A stretch of 64,000 nt of DNA from Pricia mediterranea (GTDB taxonomy: Bacteria; Bacteroidota; Bacteroidia; Flavobacteriales; Flavobacteriaceae), in NCBI RefSeq assembly GCF_032248455.1, contig NZ_JAVTTP010000001.1:3570001-3634000 (forward strand), given 5' to 3'. The position numbers and the translations under genes are program-made. This document shows, in pieces, positions 1 through 8,762 of this stretch. The notes under the pieces are model-generated. The model was given only the letters and a program-made list of their open reading frames with translations. It was not told the DNA's origin and made no database searches. Numbering within the stretch: the stretch's first letter is position 1; the number at the start of each line of letters is the position of its first letter.

Positions 1-1041
1 AAAACACCGAATTTCGGAGAGCTCGACGGTCCTGAGCTCGCTCTATTGTTGAGACATAAAAATGGCTGGATTCGGGACCGTGCCCAACATTATCTGATTT
101 TCAAAGATACAAGTAGGGAAGCTTTGTCCGATGTAAAAAGGTTGGCATTGGATACAGAACATCCGGTAACCCAGATTCACGCTCTATATACGTTGAAGGG
201 ATGGGACGCCTTGACCTTTGAAACGTTAAAGACCATAGCGAAAGAGGGTTCTACCGATGTTGTTGCACATGCCATAGTGCTCATGGAAGATTTTGTGTCC
301 CAACAATATTCCGCCGCTGCCCAAGCTATTTTTCAAGATATACTTGACCAAGGCGACCGCTCTCTTGATTACTATTTAGCCTCTACGCTGGGCACTTGGG
401 CGACCGTTTCCGAAAAAAAGTTTATGCCATTGATCGATAAGCTTTACCACACATACAACGAAAATCGGATTCTAGGGGAAGCTTTATTAAGCGGAATGGG
501 CGCAACCTCAGACGCGTTGCTGACCCGATGGGAAGAGAACCCTGATTTTAAGGAAGGCGATCTGCAAAAACGAATGCTGGAAAGTCTTGAACGGAAAAAA
601 GAGGACAAGCCTAATTCGATTTTCACCGAGACTGCTATCACAATGGATACCCGAACCAAGGGAGCAAAACTATACCGTCAAATCTGTTCCGTCTGTCACG
701 GCATAAATGGGGAAGGTGCCGACGGGGTTGCTCCGCCTTTAATGAATTCAGATTGGGTGGCCAACTCTCCCGAACGATTGGGATTGATTATCCTTCACGG
801 ACTTTCAGGCCCGATCCACGTCAATGGGGAGCGCTATGAGTTTAATCAGGCAATGCCCGGCCTCAATGGCAATCCCAACCTTTCGGACAGGGATATTTCA
901 GATATAACCACCTATATTTCCAATGCATTTTCAAGAACTCCGAACTGGATAAAGCCCGAAAAGATAAAGGAATTACGCAATCAAAAACCGGAAAACGGAG
1001 GGGAGTACACCGAAAAGGAATTGCTGCGGTACTCGGAATGA
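1..1041 (+). CDS. C-terminal part of a HEAT-repeat c-type cytochrome (PVC-type CxxCH protein), truncated by the window edge
   Basis: The reading frame is open from base 1, so the N-terminus lies outside the window; 346 residues are visible. The first two thirds is helical and HEAT-like. The last third is a mono-haem cytochrome c domain with a CSVCHG haem site (about residue 230) and a later AMPG that can supply the axial Met. This layout is typical of large membrane or periplasmic dehydrogenase-associated proteins, first noted in Planctomycetes, that pass electrons from sugar oxidation to the respiratory chain. The next gene is convergent, 43 bp away, and encodes a ThuA-like protein, which fits an oxidative sugar cluster. 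The electron donor cannot be told from this fragment. Confidence 0.8.
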   Translation, partial: KTPNFGELDGPELALLLRHKNGWIRDRAQHYLIFKDTSREALSDVKRLALDTEHPVTQIHALYTLKGWDALTFETLKTIAKEGSTDVVAHAIVLMEDFVSQQYSAAAQAIFQDILDQGDRSLDYYLASTLGTWATVSEKKFMPLIDKLYHTYNENRILGEALLSGMGATSDALLTRWEENPDFKEGDLQKRMLESLERKKEDKPNSIFTETAITMDTRTKGAKLYRQICSVCHGINGEGADGVAPPLMNSDWVANSPERLGLIILHGLSGPIHVNGERYEFNQAMPGLNGNPNLSDRDISDITTYISNAFSRTPNWIKPEKIKELRNQKPENGGEYTEKELLRYSE

Positions 1042-1084
1042 TTGTTTTTTCAGCACCAAGCCGCCAGCACGCCCACCCTTTGTC

Positions 1085-2008
1085 CTATTTATTGATATTC
1101 ATCGGACTGTCGTCCACCTCTAGGTCCCCGACCACATATTGAAGCCCATCCAAAAAGAATTGAAGCAATTCCGGATGGCTCATACTCTGTGCATTGTGTG
1201 AAGGTGAACTATAGAAGACCCTCCCTTTTCCATATTTTTTGATCCAGGAGACATAGATGATATCACTTTCGGGTTCTTTCCTTACACCTTCTAGCTTATC
1301 TACTTCAATATATAACAAGGGTCTGAAATTATAATCAAAATATGCGTTCTTAAAAAAATAGGGCTCATCAACATGGGTAAAACCATTTCCGGCAAATGCT
1401 TGAACTAGTGGGTGATCAGAGTCCACTTCCTTTACGTGCATTTCCTGCTGCTTCGGATGGTAATCAAAGCTACCCCCGGTCATTTTGCTGAATTCCTCTG
1501 AGTTGTTCTGCACCGTAATGGCCCCGTGTAGGATCATTAAGCCCCCACCCTTCGCCACATAATCCATCAGGTTTTTCTCATACTGCGCGGCCCTTTGCAA
1601 TATTGCGTTGCTCGATAACGTGGTGTTCTGTTTTAAAAGGTCCGCGAACAGGTCCCGATCGGGCCCACTGGGATTGGAATTGTTAAGAATAACGGCGTCA
1701 TACTTTTTAAGGCTTTCCGGCTCGAAGTTTTCAATATCATAGCCGATATGAATCTCGAAAGCCTTCGATTTTCGCGCTAGAATCTTAAGCATGGCATTAT
1801 TATGCGGAATGATCCAATGATCGAATCCCGTAGCTTTGGAAAACACCAATAGTTTCTTTTTGTCGACATCCTTGATCCTAGGCGCTGCTGGCGCAATACG
1901 TTCTATTTTTGACAACCACTCGTCCGTAATCTCGAAGGGTTCAAGGTGCTGGGCAATGGTTGCCCCGAAGCACAGGAGCATAATGGACAATAAGGATGTT
2001 TTTAACAT
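1085..2008 (-). CDS. ThuA-like domain protein, exported
   Basis: 307 residues beginning with a cleavable signal peptide (hydrophobic stretch ending near ATIAQ, about residue 20), so the product is periplasmic or outer-membrane associated. The body matches the ThuA class-I glutamine-amidotransferase-like fold: a first strand KKKLLVFSKATGFDH, then AVILNNSNPSG and GGGLMILHGAIT. ThuA proteins take part in trehalose or other disaccharide use, and in Bacteroidota they sit with Gfo/Idh/MocA dehydrogenases. It is transcribed away from the DUF6807 gene, with a 94-bp divergent promoter region between them. The substrate is unknown. Confidence 0.85.
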   Translation of the reverse strand: MLKTSLLSIMLLCFGATIAQHLEPFEITDEWLSKIERIAPAAPRIKDVDKKKLLVFSKATGFDHWIIPHNNAMLKILARKSKAFEIHIGYDIENFEPESLKKYDAVILNNSNPSGPDRDLFADLLKQNTTLSSNAILQRAAQYEKNLMDYVAKGGGLMILHGAITVQNNSEEFSKMTGGSFDYHPKQQEMHVKEVDSDHPLVQAFAGNGFTHVDEPYFFKNAYFDYNFRPLLYIEVDKLEGVRKEPESDIIYVSWIKKYGKGRVFYSSPSHNAQSMSHPELLQFFLDGLQYVVGDLEVDDSPMNINK

Positions 2009-2102
2009 GTATGTAATTTTTGGGCTTAGTGTATCGAACAGGACGAATTCTTAAATCAGGTCTTGAAATTTTAGTTAAATTTATCAAATAACGGACAGTA
2101 TT

Positions 2103-3326
2103 ATGATACTAAGATTTCTTTTTTTGGGTTTGGGCTGTTTTTTAATGGTTATTTCTTCCTGTTCGGATAGAAATTCCCCTTTTCGATTTACACTGGAAGA
2201 AAAGGAAGGGACTCTCGTTTCCCAACCAGTATCCATCAATCTAAATAGGGTTAAGGAAGCAGGCGTAAACGTTCGGGAACCTCTCACTTTGGTCATGGAA
2301 GCCGGTGGCGAAATGGTTCCGATCGACTTTCAGGTTAGTACAAACGGCAACACTTTATCTTTCGTTCGGACTTCGGAAGAAAATAACACTGAAAGTAGGG
2401 TATACCGTATCGAAAACGGAGTGCCGCCAAGAAAAACGGACACGTATCTCTCCGAGCATAAAGAAAACGGGAGTCTGCAGTTGACTCTTGCCCAAACCCC
2501 GGTGCTCTCTTATCGGTACGAAATGAACTATCCCCCTGATGGTGTGGATTCCATTTATAAAAAATCGGGGTATATTCATCCGGTGCTTTCTCCCCAAGGG
2601 GATACCCTCTCTCGGATTCAGCCCCCCGACCATTATCACCATTACGGTATTTGGGGGCCGTGGACGCATACCCGAATCGATGGGCAGCAGGTGGATTTCT
2701 GGAACTTGGGAGACGGCAAGGGAACGGTTTTGTTCGAGGAATTCATCGGCACCGAATCCGGCGACGTATTCGCCTCTTTTAACGCCGCCCAAGAGCATAT
2801 CGATCTATTGACCCAAGACGAACCGCAAACGGCATTGAACGAAGACCTCGAAGTAATCTTATGGGACCTGAAGCGCGACGACCGCTATATGTTCGATTAT
2901 AATAGTAGTTTCAGCTCTCCCTTGGAAGAGGGCATCCTGTTTGAAGCTTATCGCTACGGAGGCGGCATCGGAATGCGCTTTACCGAACGTTGGAAGGCGG
3001 ACAACGTTTCGGTTTTAACTTCGGAGGGAAACGATAGGGCCACCGCCGATGGTACGAACGCGCGATGGTGCATCGTCAGTGGCGAATCGGCAGATGGTAC
3101 CGGGGAAAGTGGCATCCTGTTCATGAGTCATCCCCAAAATCGCGCACATCCGGAACCGATGCGGTTATGGCCCCTCGATGCCAACGGCGGGCGGGGGGAT
3201 CTATTTTTCGAATTTTGTCCCATCCGGCATAAAGAGTGGCAAATAGAACCGGACAAAGAATATGAACTAAAATACAGAATGGTCGTATTCGATGGGGAAC
3301 TGAGTGCAAATGAGGCGGAAGCCTAA
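2103..3326 (+). CDS. DUF6807 (PmoA-like) lipoprotein
   Basis: 407 residues with a lipoprotein signal (hydrophobic stretch, then ISSCSD, lipid Cys near residue 21). The core motif DHYHHYGIWGPWTH followed by DFWNLG, and the late segment RAHPEPMRLWP, are characteristic of the DUF6807 family, often annotated as PmoA-like. Members are usually encoded next to Gfo/Idh/MocA dehydrogenases in carbohydrate clusters; their reaction is not established. Its stop codon lies 62 bp before the next dehydrogenase start, so the two are probably co-transcribed. The family call is firm; the function is open. Confidence 0.8.
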   Translation: MILRFLFLGLGCFLMVISSCSDRNSPFRFTLEEKEGTLVSQPVSINLNRVKEAGVNVREPLTLVMEAGGEMVPIDFQVSTNGNTLSFVRTSEENNTESRVYRIENGVPPRKTDTYLSEHKENGSLQLTLAQTPVLSYRYEMNYPPDGVDSIYKKSGYIHPVLSPQGDTLSRIQPPDHYHHYGIWGPWTHTRIDGQQVDFWNLGDGKGTVLFEEFIGTESGDVFASFNAAQEHIDLLTQDEPQTALNEDLEVILWDLKRDDRYMFDYNSSFSSPLEEGILFEAYRYGGGIGMRFTERWKADNVSVLTSEGNDRATADGTNARWCIVSGESADGTGESGILFMSHPQNRAHPEPMRLWPLDANGGRGDLFFEFCPIRHKEWQIEPDKEYELKYRMVVFDGELSANEAEA

Positions 3327-3388
3327 TGGCAGGAGTTTGCCCATCCTCTCAAAATCGAAGCTGTCCTAAATTAAAAACCAAAACGAAT

Positions 3389-4765
3389 ATGAAACGAAGA
3401 AAATTCATCAATAGAACGACTATGGGCACGGCCGCAATGGTCGGATTTCCCAGTATAGTGCCCGCCAGCGTTTTAGGCAAGGATGCGCCGAGTAACAAAA
3501 TCAACATCGGTCAGATCGGTTGCGGCCGAATCGCACGTAGTCATGACATTTACGATACGATCCGTTTTGATGAGGCGCGCTTTGTCGCCGTGTCGGACGT
3601 CGATTCCAAACGCGCCGAGGATGCCAAGGGTTTGGTGGATGATTTCTACAAAAAAAAGACGGGCAAGGATAATTATATGGATACTAAAATCTATGATGAT
3701 TATAAGGATATGCTCACCAATAAGGATATCGATGCGGTCGTTATCAGTACCCCGGATCACTGGCATTCTCAGCCTGCCATGGAGGCTGCCCTGGCCGGGA
3801 AGGATATCTACTTGCAAAAACCGACCTCCCTAACGGTCAGGGAAGGACAACAACTGCGGGACGTAGTCCAGAATACGGGCGTCATTCTTCAGGTGGGAAC
3901 ACAGCAACGGGCCATGGCCCAGTTCCGCCGTGCGGCCGAGTTGGTCCGTAACGGTAGAATAGGGAAGGTGCATACCGTAAAAATTGGACTCCCAGGCGAC
4001 CCCGCCGGACCCGAGGCCGAACCTATGCCGGTGCCCCCGAACTTGGATTTCGACATGTGGCTGGGTTCCACGCCAGAAGTGCCCTACACCGAAATTGGGG
4101 TGCATCCCCAAGAGGGATACAGCCGACCGGGATGGCTGCGGATACGCAATTATGGAGCGGGAATGATTACCGGATGGGGCCAGCACCATTACGACTCCGC
4201 AGCTTGGGGCATGGACACGGAGCTTACGGGACCGATTTCCGTGGAGGCCTTGGCTGAATTTCCAAAATCTGGACTCTGGAACGTTCACGGCGACTTCTTT
4301 GTCAAACATCAATACGAGAACGGCATGACGGTCTACACCAGCGGGGGCTACCCGAACGGAGTCAAATACATAGGCGACGACGGATGGATCTTTGTCTCCC
4401 GCGGCGATTATCAGGCTTCCGCGACCGACCCGGTGGATAATGAAAAAAGCAGCAAAGCTTTAAATGCGTCCGATCCCAAAATCTTGGATTCCGTTATAGG
4501 CGAAAACGAGACCCACCTTTATAAAATCGATGACCAGCACGGTAACTGGCTGGAATGTATAAAAACGCGAAAGGCTCCGATATCGCCCATAGAAAAGGGA
4601 CATAAGGCCTGCGTCATCTGCCTGATCAGTGATATCGCCATGCAGTTCCCCCGTCGGTTCGAATGGGATCCCGATAAGGAAATGTTCGTTAATGATGACG
4701 AGGCGAACGCGTTGCTGCACCGAGATCAAAGAAAACCTTATGGTACCGATTACGTAAAAGTGTAG
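3389..4765 (+). CDS. Gfo/Idh/MocA family oxidoreductase with Tat signal
   Basis: 458 residues. The ATG at 3389 is chosen because it opens with a twin-arginine leader (MKRRKFINRTTMG) and a hydrophobic stretch ending near VPASVLG; the in-frame start at 3326 would bury this leader. The Rossmann domain follows (NIGQIGCGRIARSHD), then the family motif LQKPTSLTVREGQQL, where the usual EKP is QKP, and the C-terminal substrate domain. Tat export implies that the protein folds with its nicotinamide cofactor in the cytoplasm and then works in the periplasm. It sits between the DUF6807 lipoprotein and a second Gfo/Idh/MocA protein. It probably oxidises or re-reduces a sugar or glycoside; the substrate is unknown. 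Confidence 0.85.
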   Translation: MKRRKFINRTTMGTAAMVGFPSIVPASVLGKDAPSNKINIGQIGCGRIARSHDIYDTIRFDEARFVAVSDVDSKRAEDAKGLVDDFYKKKTGKDNYMDTKIYDDYKDMLTNKDIDAVVISTPDHWHSQPAMEAALAGKDIYLQKPTSLTVREGQQLRDVVQNTGVILQVGTQQRAMAQFRRAAELVRNGRIGKVHTVKIGLPGDPAGPEAEPMPVPPNLDFDMWLGSTPEVPYTEIGVHPQEGYSRPGWLRIRNYGAGMITGWGQHHYDSAAWGMDTELTGPISVEALAEFPKSGLWNVHGDFFVKHQYENGMTVYTSGGYPNGVKYIGDDGWIFVSRGDYQASATDPVDNEKSSKALNASDPKILDSVIGENETHLYKIDDQHGNWLECIKTRKAPISPIEKGHKACVICLISDIAMQFPRRFEWDPDKEMFVNDDEANALLHRDQRKPYGTDYVKV

Positions 4766-4984
4766 TATGAAAGTACGTGATTTCCGTAAATGGAATAAAC
4801 GTGTTGCGACCGAGTAAATCGGATACGGACCTGCTCGACCGAGATAAATTTTGAACAGAAAAGTCTTGACCAGGTAAAAGTATCGCACACGGAAACTTTC
4901 GAACTGGGAAGATACGGAATAGGGCTGGGCCATAACAGTAAAAACCCCGTACAGTAAAAATCTTGAATAATTTCAATTTTTTAA
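4766..4984 (+). other. Spacer with degenerate direct repeats
   Basis: This 219-bp spacer between two same-direction dehydrogenase genes has no convincing gene. It contains recurring short motifs: GACCGAGTAAA (near 4810), GACCGAGATAAA (near 4838), GACCAGGTAAA (near 4868) and ACAGTAAAAA twice (near 4936 and 4952). The first three are about 28-31 bp apart. The similarity is visible by eye but weak; it may be a decayed tandem repeat or chance. Confidence 0.3.
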
Positions 4985-6367
4985 ATGAAACATAATCTTC
5001 TCTTATTTGTCATGCTCCTCTGCCTATCGTGCGGGGACCAAAAGCAGTCGGAAAACATGACAAGTAAACCCACTTCGTCCGAAGTACAGCTGATGACACT
5101 AGATCCCGGCCATTTTCACGCCGCTTTGGTCCACAAAACCATGTATCCGCAGGTCGATTCCACCATCTATGTCTTTGCGCCCGAAGGTCCCGAGGTGAAG
5201 GATTTTTTAAACAAGATCGAACAGTACAATACGCGAGATACAGCTCCTACCGATTGGAACCTTGAAACCTATTTGGGCGAGGACTTTGCCGAAAAGATGA
5301 TTATGCAAAAACCGGGAAACGTGATGGTCGTGGCCGGGAAGAACTCCAAGAAGATCGACTACGTATTGGCGGCGGTCAAAGCGGGCTTGAACGTTTATGC
5401 GGACAAACCCTTGGTCATCAATCCCGATGGCTTTGTAAAACTAAAGGAGGCCTTTCGGATCTCCGATGAAAAAGGGGTCTTGATCTACGATATCATGACA
5501 GAGCGTTTTGAGGCTACGACAGGTTTACAGAAATTGTTTTCGACCCTGCCCGATATTTTTGGAGAGCTGGTAGAGGGCAGTGTGGAGCGTCCCGCCATCA
5601 GTAAGGAAAGCGTGCACCATTTTTTTAAATATGTCTCAGGAAATCCGTTGGTGCGTCCCCCTTGGTTTTTCGATATCAACGAAGAGGGCGAGGGCATAGT
5701 GGACGTCACTACGCACCTGGTCGATCTCATACAATGGGAAGCTTTTCCCGAGGAGGTTATCGACACGGCCAATATCGATATGCTCCGGGCCAAACGCTGG
5801 CCCACGGTACTCACTTCGGAAGAGTTCGAAAATGTGACCGGCTTTTCGGAATTTCCGGACTATCTAGAAAAGGATGTCGTCGATGGAAACCTACACGTGT
5901 ATTGCAACGGTGTGATGGACTATACCATCAACGGGCATCATGCCAAAGTATCGGTAACCTGGAATTACCGCGCCCCTGAAGGTACCGGCGATACACACTA
6001 CAGCATTATGCGGGGCACCCGTAGCGACCTGGTCATCGAACAGGGGGCGGAAGAGGATTTCAAACCGGTGCTTTATATCGAAGCCAAGGACAATGCTGAT
6101 TGGGAGGCATCCCTACAGGGGGCGCTGGAAAACCGGATATCCAAGGAGTTTCCGGGTACGACCATGGAAAAGGTGTCCGACCGGCGATATAAAATCATTA
6201 TCCCCGAAAAATTCAAGGTGGGCCACGAGGCTCATTTTGCGCAAGTCACAGAAAATTATCTCGACTATTTGGAGACCAAAGAACTTCCTTCTTGGGAGGT
6301 GCCGAACATGATCGGCAAATATTATACGACCATCGAGGCCTATAAAATGGCTAAAGATAGTTTATGA
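4985..6367 (+). CDS. Gfo/Idh/MocA-type lipoprotein with oxidoreductase C-terminal domain
   Basis: 460 residues with a lipoprotein signal (LLCLSCGDQ, lipid Cys near residue 16). The N-terminal half keeps a Rossmann-like layout (VMVVAGKNSKKIDYV, then ADKPLVINPDGF, equivalent to the EKP motif). The C-terminal half resembles the putative oxidoreductase C-terminal domain found in Bacteroidota. A lipid anchor on a nicotinamide-type oxidoreductase is unusual and matches the other exported proteins of this cluster. The classic GxGxxG loop is not obvious, so cofactor binding may be altered. The last codons (tttatga) fall inside an octamer repeat that continues downstream. Confidence 0.8.
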   Translation: MKHNLLLFVMLLCLSCGDQKQSENMTSKPTSSEVQLMTLDPGHFHAALVHKTMYPQVDSTIYVFAPEGPEVKDFLNKIEQYNTRDTAPTDWNLETYLGEDFAEKMIMQKPGNVMVVAGKNSKKIDYVLAAVKAGLNVYADKPLVINPDGFVKLKEAFRISDEKGVLIYDIMTERFEATTGLQKLFSTLPDIFGELVEGSVERPAISKESVHHFFKYVSGNPLVRPPWFFDINEEGEGIVDVTTHLVDLIQWEAFPEEVIDTANIDMLRAKRWPTVLTSEEFENVTGFSEFPDYLEKDVVDGNLHVYCNGVMDYTINGHHAKVSVTWNYRAPEGTGDTHYSIMRGTRSDLVIEQGAEEDFKPVLYIEAKDNADWEASLQGALENRISKEFPGTTMEKVSDRRYKIIIPEKFKVGHEAHFAQVTENYLDYLETKELPSWEVPNMIGKYYTTIEAYKMAKDSL

Positions 6368-6399
6368 GATTATGGGTTTATACGTTTATGAGGTTATAA
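6360..6399 (+). repeat. Degenerate octamer repeat (GTTTATGG family), five units
   Basis: Five consecutive 8-bp units can be read: gtttatga, gattatgg, gtttatac, gtttatga, ggttataa. The first unit contains the stop codon of the upstream dehydrogenase. The same octamer family recurs near 26474, 41267 (reverse strand) and 47705. Confidence 0.65.
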
Positions 6400-6464
6400 A
6401 TTTTGGGGGTACCGTTCGTTAAAGCTCATGTTTATTCGAGGGTTACGGATCAATGGAGAATTCG

Positions 6465-7136
6465 CTATAAAAGATAGGCCATTCCGATTCCTAGGATAAT
6501 CACGGCTATTTTCCCCAGATTGAATTGATGGCCTTCTGAGCTCTCAAAGAGTATAATCGTGGAAATGTGAAGAAACACTCCGATGACCAAAGCGGTAATA
6601 GGCACATAGTATATTTCTACAAAATTCGAATGTGAGGCGATATAACTTCCGAGCGGAGTCATCAAAGAGAACGCAACCACGAATAAAAGGGCTTGTCCGA
6701 ATTTTATTTTCGAATTCAACAGAAATATACTCAGGATGAGGGCAATAGGTATTTTATGGATCAGTACGGCGTAGAGAATCCTATTGTGCCTTTCTATCGG
6801 AAATCCCTCTAAAAGGGAGTGGATACATAAGCTAACGAACAAAAGAATCGGAAAATCGGTCTTTGCTTTATCGATATGTACGTGACCGTGCTCGGCCCCC
6901 TTTGAGAAGAATTCCAAAAAAACCTGCAGCAATATGCCGAGCATGACAAAGACCCCAACGGTCTTGGCATCCGCTTTTTCATAGACTTCGGGCAATAGCT
7001 CAAAAACGGTCAAAGACAGTAAAAAAGCGCCACTAAAGGCCAATAGCAGCTTGAAATGGTTCTTGTTCTTCGGTTTGACAATGAATACGAAGGCAAAACT
7101 GAGCAGAACGGCTAAAATGAGGAGTAAATAGTTCAT
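6465..7136 (-). CDS. ZIP family metal transporter
   Basis: 223 residues, almost entirely hydrophobic, with about seven to eight membrane segments. A hydrophilic His-containing loop (HGHVHIDK, about residue 105) follows TM3. The ZIP signature lies in the following segments (SLCIHSLLEGFPIERHN and LIHKIPIALILS), which supply the intramembrane His/Glu metal ligands. ZIP proteins move zinc, iron or manganese into the cytoplasm. The gene stands alone and converges with the upstream dehydrogenase gene. Which metal it carries is not visible. Confidence 0.85.
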   Translation of the reverse strand: MNYLLLILAVLLSFAFVFIVKPKNKNHFKLLLAFSGAFLLSLTVFELLPEVYEKADAKTVGVFVMLGILLQVFLEFFSKGAEHGHVHIDKAKTDFPILLFVSLCIHSLLEGFPIERHNRILYAVLIHKIPIALILSIFLLNSKIKFGQALLFVVAFSLMTPLGSYIASHSNFVEIYYVPITALVIGVFLHISTIILFESSEGHQFNLGKIAVIILGIGMAYLL

Positions 7137-7229
7137 AGGTGCGAGCAGTTTTGTCCCGTTGGTCCGATGCTTCCCTCCGGAAATTGGGATTTGTGATTCG
7201 GAATTTTCCCCAATGGGGCTAATTTACCT

Positions 7230-7237
7230 TATTTTTG
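7230..7237 (+). promoter_or_regulatory. -7 promoter element upstream of the THUMP methyltransferase
   Basis: TATTTTTG matches the Bacteroidota -7 consensus TAnnTTTG. No clean -33 TTG is seen. The start codon is 184 nt away only because a MITE-like element lies in between; without the element and one TAA copy, about 20 nt would separate TTTG from the ATG, as at other genes here. Confidence 0.5.
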
Positions 7238-7249
7238 ACAAAATCCTAA

Positions 7250-7410
7250 GAGACTGTTTTGAAATGTGTGATTAGAATTTTTATGAGCTATTTTTGATGC
7301 AGTTTTAGGCAAAATTTTTTAGCATAGCCGTAGCTATGGTCAAAAATTTTAATGAAGAAATGCGCAAAAAGGGCCCTAAAGAAATAATTGACATAATTTA
7401 AAACAGTCTC
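7250..7410. mobile_element. 161-bp MITE-like palindromic element with TAA target duplication
   Basis: Perfect 11-bp terminal inverted repeats (GAGACTGTTTT at 7250-7260 and its complement at 7400-7410) are flanked on both sides by TAA (7247-7249 and 7411-7413). The whole element is an imperfect palindrome centred at 7330, with a tight central stem (catagc-cgta-gctatg) extended by A/T tracts. It has no coding capacity. A 3-bp TNA duplication and GAG ends are features described for the IS1031 group of the IS5 family, so it may be mobilised by such a transposase; that link is an inference. Confidence 0.8.
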
Positions 7411-7421
7411 TAAAACAGCTT

Positions 7422-8579
7422 ATGAATAATAATTTTAAGATGGTCGCCAAGACGATGTTCGGCTTTGAGGAAATCTTGGCCAAGGAAATCCGAAATCTGG
7501 GCTGTGCGAACGTAACAGAGGGAATCCGAAGTGTCACTTTCGAAGGTGATACCGGATTTATGTACAAGGCCAATCTCTGTCTGCGTACCGCAATCAAGAT
7601 CATTAAGCCCATCCATTCCTTTTCGGTCCGCAACGAGGATGAACTCTATAAAAAAATATATACGATGGATTGGTCGGAATTGCTTTCCATCGATACGACG
7701 TTTGCAATCGATGCTACGGTAAACTCCGATAATTTCACCCACTCGCTTTACGTATCCCAAAAGGTCAAGGATGCCATCGTCGATAAATTTAGGGAGATGG
7801 ATGGCAGCCGCCCCGACGTGGACGTAAAATCACCGGACGTGCGGATCAACGTCCATATCAACAAGCAGCTGTGTACGGTTTCCTTGGATAGTTCGGGAAG
7901 ATCGCTACACCATCGCGGATATCGAACCGCCACCAACATTGCCCCGATCAACGAGGTACTGGCAGCGGGACTGCTATTGTTCAGCGGTTGGGACGGGCAA
8001 TGTGATTTTTTGGACCCTATGTGTGGGAGCGGAACTATTTTGACCGAAGCAGCGATGATTGCATGTAACATTCCCGCGAATATCAACCGAAAGGGGTTTG
8101 CCTTTGAGAAATGGCATGATTTCGATCAAGATCTTTACGATAAGATTGTCGAGGTCAGTCTGAACAAGGCACGGGAATTCCACCATAAAATCGTGGGATA
8201 CGATAAGGCACCTTCCGCAGTGCGCAAGGCGCAAGATAATATCGAAAATGCCAACCTGTCCGAATACATTAGCATAGAACGCAAAAACTTTTTCAATACC
8301 GAAAAGTTTACCGAGAACAAGCTGCACATGGTTTTCAATCCGCCTTACGGGGAAAGGCTCAATTTGGATATGGAGGAGTTCTACGCGGCCATCGGCGATA
8401 CGCTAAAACAAAACTACCCCGGTACGGAAGCCTGGTTTATCACTTCAAATTTGGAGGCCTTGAAGTACGTGGGACTGTGTACTTCCCGAAGAATAAAGGT
8501 CTATAATAGCCATTTGGAATCCCGGTTGGTGAAGTACGTGATGTACGAAGGTAGCAAGAAGGCCAAGCACCGGGATTGA
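7422..8579 (+). CDS. THUMP-domain class I SAM-dependent RNA methyltransferase (RlmL N-domain/YpsC type)
   Basis: 385 residues. An N-terminal ferredoxin-like/THUMP region (about 1-160) is followed by a Rossmann methyltransferase. Motif I is DPMCGSGTILTEA (about residue 198), and the catalytic N6/N2-type motif is NPPYGERL (about residue 306). The architecture equals the N-terminal half of E. coli RlmL, which makes m2G2445 in 23S rRNA, and Firmicute YpsC. The expected role is 23S rRNA guanine-N2 methylation in the cytoplasm. A MITE-like hairpin ends 11 nt before the ATG and probably lies in the mRNA leader. Confidence 0.88.
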   Translation: MNNNFKMVAKTMFGFEEILAKEIRNLGCANVTEGIRSVTFEGDTGFMYKANLCLRTAIKIIKPIHSFSVRNEDELYKKIYTMDWSELLSIDTTFAIDATVNSDNFTHSLYVSQKVKDAIVDKFREMDGSRPDVDVKSPDVRINVHINKQLCTVSLDSSGRSLHHRGYRTATNIAPINEVLAAGLLLFSGWDGQCDFLDPMCGSGTILTEAAMIACNIPANINRKGFAFEKWHDFDQDLYDKIVEVSLNKAREFHHKIVGYDKAPSAVRKAQDNIENANLSEYISIERKNFFNTEKFTENKLHMVFNPPYGERLNLDMEEFYAAIGDTLKQNYPGTEAWFITSNLEALKYVGLCTSRRIKVYNSHLESRLVKYVMYEGSKKAKHRD

Positions 8580-8762
8580 CGCTGGATTTAGGACGAAAAT
8601 TCATCTTTTGCGGTTGGACGATTTTCTCCTGTCGATAAAGTGGAGATTCGGTATTCCTTCCGTTTCAATCTAGCTTTGGTCATGGAAAAATGCTAATTGG
8701 GTCTCAATTAAAGAGGATTGATTGCTCGGGTCAAACCATTGTCAATTGGCAGGTCGCTGGCG

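Noticed and set aside
7250-7410. Intact insertion sequence
   Set aside because: The element has inverted ends and a target duplication but no transposase frame; it is MITE-sized only.
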